Shown: one piece after another, positions 15,249-21,570 of the stretch
Layout: every line of letters starts with the position of its first letter
How positions within the stretch are numbered: position 1 is the first letter of the stretch
From: Micromonospora wenchangensis
Lineage (GTDB): Bacteria; Actinomycetota; Actinomycetes; Mycobacteriales; Micromonosporaceae
Length of the DNA: 64,000 nucleotides
Direction: 5' to 3'
Assembly (NCBI RefSeq): GCF_002210435.1
Contig: NZ_MZMV01000025.1
Coordinates: 1 to 64,000 of the forward strand
Position numbers and translations under genes: made by a program
The notes under the pieces: model-generated
Told to the model about the DNA's origin: nothing
Database searches by the model: none
Seen by the model: only the letters and a program-made list of their open reading frames with translations

Positions 15249-16910
15249 ATGGGTGCAGGAGTCCGGAACGCCGCCCAGCTCCTCGGTGAGCGGTACCGGC
15301 TGATCGAGCAGCTCGGCGCGGGCGGCATGTCCGTGGTGTGGCGCGGCTACGACCAGGTGCTCGGCCGTCAGGTCGCGGTGAAGGTGCTCGCCTCGCGGCT
15401 GGCCAGCGACCGGGCGTTCCGGCACCGGATCAGGATCGAGGCGCAGGCCGCCGCCCGGCTCTGCCACCCCAACATCACCAACGTGTACGACTACGGCGAG
15501 TCCGAGCAGGTCGGGCTGACCGTGCCGTACGTGGTGATGGAGCTGGTGGACGGCGGCCCGCTCACCGCGCGGCTCGGCCGCGACGGGCAGCTTCCCTGGC
15601 GGGAGGCGGTGACCATCGGCGCCGAGGTGACCTCGGCGTTGGCCACCGCGCACGCCCGGGGGGTGGTGCACCGGGACGTGACCCCGGGCAACGTCATGCT
15701 GACCGCGACCGGGGTGAAGGTCGTCGACTTCGGCATCTCGGCGCTGGTGGGGGAGAGCGAGAAGGGGCCGGACGGCGCACTGCTCGGCACCCCCGCCTAC
15801 CTCGCCCCGGAACGCCTCGACAACGGCCAGGTCTCCCCGGCCACCGACGTGTACGCCGTCGGGCTGCTGCTCTACCGGATGCTCACCGGGCGGCTGCCCT
15901 GGCAGGCCAGCACCACCACGCAGATGCTGCGGGCGCACATGTACCACGACCCGGAGCCGATGCCCCCGGTACGCGGGCTCCCCGACGAGGTGGTCGAGCT
16001 GGTCGGCCGCTGCCTGGCCAAGCGGCCCGAGGACCGGCCGGCGACGGCCGAGGTGGCCCGTACCCTCGCCGGGGCGGCCGGGATGGTCGCGGCGGTGCCC
16101 GTCTCGCCGGCACCCGGGCGGGGTGATCCGGCCCTGCTCGCCAACGCCGGCACCACGATCCTGCCCTGGTCGGCCGACACCGACGCGTTGCCCTTCTCGG
16201 GCCGTACCCGCACCCGCCGGGCCGCCGCCCGCCGCCGGCGGATCGAGGCCGGGGTGGCCGCCGCGAGCCTGGTGGCCGTCACCGCGGCCATCTGGGGGGT
16301 GACCTCGCGCAGCCCGGCCAGCGGCGGCGTCGACCGGCCCACCGAGGCCCGGATGGGGCTGCCCGAGACGATTCCGTGCGAGGTCGAGTACGCGCTGCGC
16401 AGCGACTCCGGTAGGGACTTCGCCGCCCAGGTCACACTTACCAACACCGGTCCCCGGGAGCTGCGGGACTGGACGATGAGCTTCGCGTTCCCCGGTCAGC
16501 AGACCGTCACCACGACCACCCCCGGGATACGCCAGGAGGGACGCCTGGTGCGGGTCACCCCGGCGGCCGGGAAGGCCGCGCTGGCCCCGGGCGCGTCGGA
16601 GAAGGTCGCGCTGACCGGCCGGTACACCGGGGGCAACCCGCTGCCGCTGGCGTTCACCGTCGGCGAGTCGAGCTGCGGGGTACGGGTCTCCGGGGTGGCC
16701 GGCAGCGCGCCCGTGGTGAAGCCCCCGGCGGCGAAGAAACCGGCGGCCAAGCAGCCGGCGGCCAAGAAACCGGCGAAGTCGTCAGGCAAGGGCGGTTCCG
16801 GCGCGGCCGGGCCGGCGAAGCCCAAACCGAAGGCCGAGAAGCCCGCCAAGGGGCCCGGCCCGGCGGCGGGCAAGGGGCCGGGTGGGGCACCGGGAAAAGC
16901 GGGAAAGTGA
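15249..16910 (+). CDS. Serine/threonine protein kinase with extracellular CBM2-like domain
   Basis: A 553-aa membrane kinase. The kinase domain (about 15-275) is complete: glycine loop GAGGMS, VAVK (K45), HRD (141-143) in HRDVTPGN, DFG and the APE motif (LAPERL). After an Arg-rich stop-transfer, one membrane helix (about 334-350) leads to an external domain (about 377-476). It begins and ends with Cys and reads like family-2 carbohydrate-binding modules (VTLTNTGPRELRDWTMSF, FPGQQ, LAPGASEKVALTGRYTGGNP). A Lys/Pro/Gly-rich tail follows. It probably senses a cell-wall or plant polysaccharide (inference). The reading frame of the tail seems to have shifted near its end. Confidence 0.85.
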   Translation: MGAGVRNAAQLLGERYRLIEQLGAGGMSVVWRGYDQVLGRQVAVKVLASRLASDRAFRHRIRIEAQAAARLCHPNITNVYDYGESEQVGLTVPYVVMELVDGGPLTARLGRDGQLPWREAVTIGAEVTSALATAHARGVVHRDVTPGNVMLTATGVKVVDFGISALVGESEKGPDGALLGTPAYLAPERLDNGQVSPATDVYAVGLLLYRMLTGRLPWQASTTTQMLRAHMYHDPEPMPPVRGLPDEVVELVGRCLAKRPEDRPATAEVARTLAGAAGMVAAVPVSPAPGRGDPALLANAGTTILPWSADTDALPFSGRTRTRRAAARRRRIEAGVAAASLVAVTAAIWGVTSRSPASGGVDRPTEARMGLPETIPCEVEYALRSDSGRDFAAQVTLTNTGPRELRDWTMSFAFPGQQTVTTTTPGIRQEGRLVRVTPAAGKAALAPGASEKVALTGRYTGGNPLPLAFTVGESSCGVRVSGVAGSAPVVKPPAAKKPAAKQPAAKKPAKSSGKGGSGAAGPAKPKPKAEKPAKGPGPAAGKGPGGAPGKAGK

Positions 16911-16966
16911 CCGGGAAGGGAGGCAAGGGCGCAGGTGGCGGTCCCGGCAAGGGGCCCCGGGGCTGA
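16907..16966 (+). pseudogene. Frame-shifted continuation of the kinase Gly/Lys-rich tail
   Basis: Immediately after the kinase stop (TGA 16908-16910), another frame continues the same composition for 19 codons (VTGKGGKGAGGGPGKGPRG) and stops at 16964-16966. One extra A in the AAA run at 16904-16906 would join them. Either a recent one-base deletion shortened the protein or this is a base-call error. Confidence 0.45.
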
Positions 16967-17060
16967 GGCCGGACGCCGGCTCCCGGCGGTGGTCGGGCGT
17001 GCCGGCCCCGTCGTGGCTGGCGGGGGCCGCGGTCGCCGGGTCGGCGTGCGGGCGGCGCGG

Positions 17061-17729
17061 TCAGCGTAGGGCCGCGAACCGCTGCACCTGGGCGATCCCG
17101 CCCTCCACGATCAGGATGCTGCCCGGCCCGAGCACGGTGTCCGGGTCGGCGTACCGGAAGCGTTCCCCGGCCGGTTTCGCGCCGACCACCAGCACCCCGT
17201 AGCGTTCCTGCACGGCCAGGTCCCGCAGCCGGTGACCGACCAGCGGCGGCGGAACCGGCACCTTGGCGATGGCGAAGTCGTCGCCGAACTCCATGAAGTC
17301 GAGCATCCGGCTGACGATCAGGTGGGCCACCCGTTCCCCGGTCTCCGCCTCGGGGAAGACCACGTGGTGGGCACCGACCGAGGCCAGGATCTTGGCATGC
17401 TTGCGGGACGTCGCCCGCGCCCAGATCTGCGGTACGCCCACCTCGGTCAGCGCCAGCACGGTGAGCACGCTGGCCTCCACCGAGGCGCCGATGGCGACCA
17501 CCACCCGGGTGAAGTCGCCGATGCCGAGCTGCCGCAGCGCCTGTTCCTCGGTGGCGTCGGCCTGCACCACCCGGTCCAGCGACACCGACCAGCGCTGCAC
17601 CCGGTCGGGGTCACGGTCGACGGCGAGCACCCGGTGGTCGAGCCGGGTCAACGCCCCGGCCAGGTGGCAGCCGAACCGACCCAGCCCGATCACGGCGATG
17701 TCGCCGCCGCCCTCGTCCCTAGCCGACAA
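17061..17729 (-). CDS. ktrA: KtrA/TrkA-type potassium channel regulatory subunit
   Basis: A 222-aa cytoplasmic RCK protein. The N-terminal Rossmann domain has the nucleotide motif VIGLGRFGCHLA and the acidic end of strand 2 in AVDRDPDR; the C-terminal TrkA-C domain (about 140-222) includes VPPPLVGHRLRDLAV and GVLVVGAKPAGE. Such rings bind ATP/ADP or NAD(H) and gate the KtrB pore. TTG 17729 is the start: GAAGGAG lies seven bases upstream inside the end of ktrB, and the two genes overlap by 11 bp, so synthesis is coupled to the pore subunit. Confidence 0.85.
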   Translation of the reverse strand: MSARDEGGGDIAVIGLGRFGCHLAGALTRLDHRVLAVDRDPDRVQRWSVSLDRVVQADATEEQALRQLGIGDFTRVVVAIGASVEASVLTVLALTEVGVPQIWARATSRKHAKILASVGAHHVVFPEAETGERVAHLIVSRMLDFMEFGDDFAIAKVPVPPPLVGHRLRDLAVQERYGVLVVGAKPAGERFRYADPDTVLGPGSILIVEGGIAQVQRFAALR

Positions 17730-19053
17730 CGGGTTGCTCCTTCGGGTAGCGGTACAGCCGGCGTCGGGTGTTCAACGCGATCGCCGAGCCGAGGGTGAGC
17801 GGGCCGATCCGGCCGATGTACATCAGCACGGTCAGCACCAGTTCCCCCGACGCGGGCAGGTGCGGGGTGAGCCCGACGGTGAGCCCGGCGGTGCTGAACG
17901 CCGAGGTCACCTCGAACAGCGTCGCGTTGAACCGGACGTCGGTGGTGAGCACGGTCAGGCCGAGCGTGCCGGCGGTCACCAGCGCGACGCTGAGCAGCGC
18001 CACCGTCAACGCCTGGCGTTGGCTGGCCACCGCGATCCGGCGGCGGCCCACGGTGACGTCCGGTTCGCCGCGCAGCTCCGCCCAGATGACGAAACCGAGC
18101 AGGAAGAACGTGGAGACCTTGATCCCACCGGCGGTGCTGGCGCTGCCGCCGCCGATGAACATCAGGGCGATGAGCAGGGGGTAGCTCTCCTCGCGGAGCG
18201 CCGCCACGCCGATCACGTCGAATCCACCGGTACGGCTGAGCGCGATCTGGGTGAACGTGGCGAGCAGCTTGTCCGGGGTGTCGTAGGTGCCGATGGTGAA
18301 CGGGTTGTCCCACTCGGTGGCGAGCAGCCCGACGAACCCCACCGCCACCAGCACCACGCTGCCCCAGACGGTCAGTTTGGTGGCCACCGCCCAGCGGCCC
18401 GGCCGGCGACGCTGACGGAACGCCTCGAACAGCGCGGGGAAGCCCAGCCCGCCGACGATCGCGCCGAACGCCAGCGGCAGCGACACCCACGGGTCCCGGG
18501 CGAAGCCGACCAGGCCGTCGGTGTAGAGGGTGAAGCCGCCGTTGTTGAACGCCTGGATCGAGTGGAACGTCCCCGACCACAGCGCCCGGCCCGGGGAGTA
18601 GTCGTAGGCGAGCCGGAGCCGGGCGGTCACCACCGCGGTCATCACCAGCTCGCAGCCGAACACCGTGCCGGCGATGCGCAGCAGCAGGCGGCGCAGGTCG
18701 GCGAAGCCGTACTCGGCGGTCTCGGCCTGCACCAGCAGCCGGTTGCGCAGTCCGAGCTGCCTGGTGACCGCGAGGCTGACCAGGGCCGCGCCGGTGAGGA
18801 TGCCCAGCCCGCCGACCTGGGTGAGCACGGTGATCATCACCAGTCCGAACCCGTTCCAGTAGTTCGGGGTGTCGGTGACCGCCATGCCGGTGACCGAGAC
18901 CGCCGAGGTGGCGGTGAACAGCGCGGTGACCAGCGGGGTGTGCCGGTGCGCGCTGGTGGCCCAGGGCAGCATCAGCAGGCCGGTGCCGATCGCGATCGCC
19001 ACCAGGAAACCGAACGGCACCAGCCGGACGGGGTGACGAAGGAACCGGCGCAC
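17719..19053 (-). CDS. ktrB: KtrB/TrkH-type potassium uptake pore
   Basis: A 444-aa membrane protein of the Trk/Ktr/HKT family with four pore repeats. The selectivity-loop glycines are visible in TATSAVSVTGMAVTD, HSIQAFNNGGFTLY, IALSRTGGFDVIG and TSAFSTAGLTVGL. It imports K+ driven by Na+ or membrane potential. The length is near the 440-450 aa of KtrB and shorter than TrkH. GTG 19053 is preceded by AGGA and starts an N-terminal MRRFLRHPVRLVPFGF typical of actinobacterial KtrB. It is the first gene of the ktrB-ktrA operon. Confidence 0.9.
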   Translation of the reverse strand: MRRFLRHPVRLVPFGFLVAIAIGTGLLMLPWATSAHRHTPLVTALFTATSAVSVTGMAVTDTPNYWNGFGLVMITVLTQVGGLGILTGAALVSLAVTRQLGLRNRLLVQAETAEYGFADLRRLLLRIAGTVFGCELVMTAVVTARLRLAYDYSPGRALWSGTFHSIQAFNNGGFTLYTDGLVGFARDPWVSLPLAFGAIVGGLGFPALFEAFRQRRRPGRWAVATKLTVWGSVVLVAVGFVGLLATEWDNPFTIGTYDTPDKLLATFTQIALSRTGGFDVIGVAALREESYPLLIALMFIGGGSASTAGGIKVSTFFLLGFVIWAELRGEPDVTVGRRRIAVASQRQALTVALLSVALVTAGTLGLTVLTTDVRFNATLFEVTSAFSTAGLTVGLTPHLPASGELVLTVLMYIGRIGPLTLGSAIALNTRRRLYRYPKEQPVVG

Positions 19054-19246
19054 CAGACAATCCTGTCGATTCCGGCGGGACCGGGTCGGTGAATCGCGTA
19101 TCCCGGGCGGGTCCCGGTCTCCCCGCAGGGTTCACCTGGCGGCCAGTCGGCGACCAACTGGCGGTCAGCCGCGCCCGGTCTGCTGTGAGCGCCCGTTGGG
19201 GCGTACCGGCGCTCGGCCGGGTGCCCATACGACCAAGGAGACCGCG

Positions 19247-20425
19247 TTGCGACGTACCCTTTCCGCTCTCGGCGTGGCCGGCGCGCTGCTCGCCGTGGCC
19301 GTCGCCGTCCCGGTGGCCGCCCCCGGCGCCGCCTCGGCCCGCGAGGACGACGCGGACCGCGCCGACCGGGCCGCCCACCGGCCCCTGGTGATCGCCCACC
19401 GGGGGGCCAGCGGCTACCGCCCGGAACACACCCTGGAGGCGTACCGGCTGGCGATCCGGATGGGCGCCGACTACATCGAGCCCGACCTGGTCTCGACCCG
19501 GGACCGGGTGCTGGTCGCCCGGCACGAGAACGAGATCTCGGGTACGACCGACGTGGCGGCCCGCCCGGAGTTCGCCGGCCGCAAGGCCACCAAGACCATC
19601 GACGGGGTGCCGGTCACCGGCTGGTTCACCGAGGACTTCACCCTGGCCGAGCTGAAGACGCTGCGGGCCAAGGAGCGGCTGCCGCAGGTACGGGTGGCGA
19701 ACACCGCGTTCGACGGCCGGTTCGCGGTGCCCACCTTCCAGGAGGTGCTGGACCTGGCCCGCGCCGAGTCGAAGGCGCGGGGCCGCACCATCGGCGTCTA
19801 CCCGGAGACCAAGCACCCCACCTACTTCGCCTCGATCGGGCTGCCGCTGGAGGAGCCGCTGGTCACGGTGCTGCGCCGCAACAAGCTGACCCACCGCGAC
19901 GACCCGGTCTTCATCCAGTCCTTCGAGACCGCCAACCTGCGCACGCTCGACCGCATGATCGACGTGCCGCTGGTCCAGCTCCTCGACGCCACCGGCCGGC
20001 CGTACGACTTCACCGCCGCCGGTGACCCCCGCACCTACCAGGACCTGGCCACCGCCGCCGGCCTGCGCGGCATCGCCAGGTACGCCGACGGGGTCGGGCT
20101 CAACAAGAACCTGATCGTCCCCCGGGACACCACCGGCCGGCTGCTCGCCCCGACCACGGTGGTCCGCGACGCACACCGGCACAAGCTGCTGGTGCACGCC
20201 TGGACGTTCCGCGCCGAGAACCAGTTCCTCCCGGTCGACTTCCGGATCGGTGCCGACCCGAACGCCCGCGGCGACATCACCGCCGAGTACGAACTCTTCC
20301 TCGGTCTCGGCCTGGACGGCGTCTTCGCCGACCAGCCGGACACCGCAGTCGCCGCCCGCGCCGGCCTGCCACCCGCTGACCGGCCGGTCGATCCGCGCTT
20401 GATCCGCGCACTGTCGCCGAGGTAG
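19247..20425 (+). CDS. glpQ: Secreted glycerophosphodiester phosphodiesterase
   Basis: A 392-aa exported enzyme that hydrolyses glycerophosphodiesters to glycerol-3-phosphate and an alcohol. The signal peptide is about residues 1-35 (RRTLSALGVAGALLAVAVAV, then an AxA site). The catalytic GDPD motif is present: IAHRGASGYRPEHTLEAY (His, Arg, Glu), DYIEPDLVSTRD (metal Glu/Asp) and RHENEI (second His), with PETKHP further on. TTG 19247 is the start because AAGGAG stands six bases upstream. The last codons (RLIRALSPR and stop) lie inside a repeat that recurs at 20985. The size and PETKHP region are typical of GlpQ. Confidence 0.85.
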   Translation: MRRTLSALGVAGALLAVAVAVPVAAPGAASAREDDADRADRAAHRPLVIAHRGASGYRPEHTLEAYRLAIRMGADYIEPDLVSTRDRVLVARHENEISGTTDVAARPEFAGRKATKTIDGVPVTGWFTEDFTLAELKTLRAKERLPQVRVANTAFDGRFAVPTFQEVLDLARAESKARGRTIGVYPETKHPTYFASIGLPLEEPLVTVLRRNKLTHRDDPVFIQSFETANLRTLDRMIDVPLVQLLDATGRPYDFTAAGDPRTYQDLATAAGLRGIARYADGVGLNKNLIVPRDTTGRLLAPTTVVRDAHRHKLLVHAWTFRAENQFLPVDFRIGADPNARGDITAEYELFLGLGLDGVFADQPDTAVAARAGLPPADRPVDPRLIRALSPR

Positions 20426-20462
20426 CGGTGTCCCCTCGCCCGGACACCGCTACCTCGGCCCA
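20395..20462. repeat. Hairpin repeat, copy A
   Basis: A 68-bp element. A shared 5' part (GCGCTTGATCCGCGC) is followed by a perfect 18-bp stem (20416-20433 with 20442-20459) and 8-nt loop. It overlaps the 3' end and stop codon of the glycerophosphodiesterase gene. It matches copy B at 59 of 68 positions, and two stem base pairs differ by compensating changes. Confidence 0.75.
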
Positions 20463-20492
20463 CGGGAGTCGATCGAGACGGCGGCCGGCACC

Positions 20493-20498
20493 TACAGT
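20493..20498 (+). promoter_or_regulatory. -10 box TACAGT of a probable leaderless promoter
   Basis: TACAGT, six bases, then ATG 20505; no ribosome-binding site. Confidence 0.45.
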
Positions 20499-20504
20499 CG
20501 GGGT

Positions 20505-20963
20505 ATGGGCGTCGACGGGTTGCCACCGGCAGGAAACTCCGGTCGGGTACGTGCCGTCTACCCCGGCAGCTTCGACCCCTTCACCCCCGGGCACCTGGAC
20601 GTGGTGGGCCGGGCCCGCGCCCTCTTCGACGAGGTGGTCGTGCTCGTCGCGGTCAACGGCAGCAAGCATCCGGGCGTCGACGAGGAACAACGGGCCGCCG
20701 CCGTCCGGGCGGGCCTGCCGGCGGGATGGACCTCCGTCACCGTCGCCGCCTGGCGCGGATTGACCGCCGCGTACTGCCTCCGCCACGGGGCGGGAGTGAT
20801 CGTCCGGGGCGTGCGGAACACCACCGACCTCCAGACCGAGTGCCGGCTCGCCGCGATGAACCAGTCGCTGGGCGTCCCCACGGTCTTCCTGCCCGCCCAG
20901 CCCGAACTGGCGGCGATGTCGTCGACCGTCGTACGCACGCTCGGGAAGCCGCTGCCGCGATAG
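20505..20963 (+). CDS. Phosphopantetheine adenylyltransferase-like protein
   Basis: A 152-aa nucleotidyltransferase of the CoaD type, which transfers AMP to 4'-phosphopantetheine in CoA synthesis. All signature parts are present: YPGSFDPFTPGHLDVV (TxGH nucleotide motif), VRGVRNTTDLQTE, and the final SSTVVR. It is slightly shorter than usual CoaD (about 160 aa) and lacks its usual neighbours rsmD and recG, so it may be a second, divergent copy or serve another pantetheine- or nucleotide-linked reaction. It is alone on its transcript between the two hairpin repeats. Confidence 0.75.
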   Translation: MGVDGLPPAGNSGRVRAVYPGSFDPFTPGHLDVVGRARALFDEVVVLVAVNGSKHPGVDEEQRAAAVRAGLPAGWTSVTVAAWRGLTAAYCLRHGAGVIVRGVRNTTDLQTECRLAAMNQSLGVPTVFLPAQPELAAMSSTVVRTLGKPLPR

Positions 20964-20984
20964 CCCGGCTCACCGGGCGGTCAG

Positions 20985-21052
20985 GCGCTTGATCCGCGCT
21001 ATGTCGCCGATGTTGCGGTATTCCTTCGCCCGGACACCGCAACATCGGCCCA
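20985..21052. repeat. Hairpin repeat, copy B
   Basis: The second copy of the 68-bp element, 22 bp after the CoaD-like gene. The stem GCCGATGTTGCGGT pairs with ACCGCAACATCGGC; near the loop one A-C mismatch and one wobble pair appear where copy A pairs perfectly. The loop ends with the same TCGCCC. Confidence 0.75.
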
Positions 21053-21157
21053 AGAGGGGGTGGAGGTACCCGGGGTCTCGGGCGGGTGGGCGCGGCGACC
21101 GGGGTCGGGACGTGGATCGGTCGCCGCCGACGCGACGGCGTGCCGCCGGAAGTCCGG

Positions 21158-21361
21158 TCACAGACTCCCACCCCCGGTGCTGCGGAGGTTGCTGCCGTCC
21201 GTCGGGTTCCGGTGGTCGTCCAGACGGCGGCGGGCCTGCTCCGATGCCGCCAGGTCACGTACCTGCCGGTCCCCGTCGGTCACCGGCCGGCGGCCACGAC
21301 GCCACCATGCCACGGCTGCGAGAACCACGAGTACGACGACGAGGACGATGAGCCAACGCAT
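21158..21361 (-). CDS. Small single-pass membrane protein
   Basis: A 67-aa protein. One N-terminal membrane helix (RWLIVLVVVLVVLAAVAWW) is followed by a basic stop-transfer (RRGRRP) and a charged, flexible cytoplasmic tail. No family recognised. The start at 21361 is chosen over 21445 because GGAGG lies five bases before it and the upstream 28 residues look random. It faces the CoaD-like gene convergently and is divergent from the RecQ-like gene across the palindromic repeat. Confidence 0.55.
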   Translation of the reverse strand: MRWLIVLVVVLVVLAAVAWWRRGRRPVTDGDRQVRDLAASEQARRRLDDHRNPTDGSNLRSTGGGSL

Positions 21362-21461
21362 CTCTACCTCCAGCGGGTGAGGGCTCCACCACCCAGAGTG
21401 GACCCCCAGGTCAAGGACCACCCCCGAGGGGCGGCAGTCCCTCACGCCTGTCGCCCGGTCG

Positions 21462-21525
21462 CCCCGGTGATCAAGAGATTTGCGTCACCCTGCGCGCGGA
21501 TCATGACGTAAACCTCTTGATCAAC
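21462..21525. repeat. Dispersed palindromic repeat (GATCAAGAG family), copy 1
   Basis: The left arm (GATCAAGAGATTTGCGTCA, preceded by CCCCGGT) pairs with the right arm TGACGTAAACCTCTTGATC around a 16-nt loop. The arms match the longer element at 46187-46276. It lies between divergent genes, 46 bp before the RecQ-like ATG. Confidence 0.75.
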
Positions 21526-21570
21526 CGCGTGGGAGGTCGGGGTGTCCGGCCGGGGTGGTAGGAATGCCGG

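Noticed and set aside
17690-20197. 835-codon open frame antisense to ktrB and glycerophosphodiesterase
   Set aside because: It is a shadow frame caused by high GC: the protein is compositionally odd, has no domain, and the opposite-strand genes have clear family motifs.
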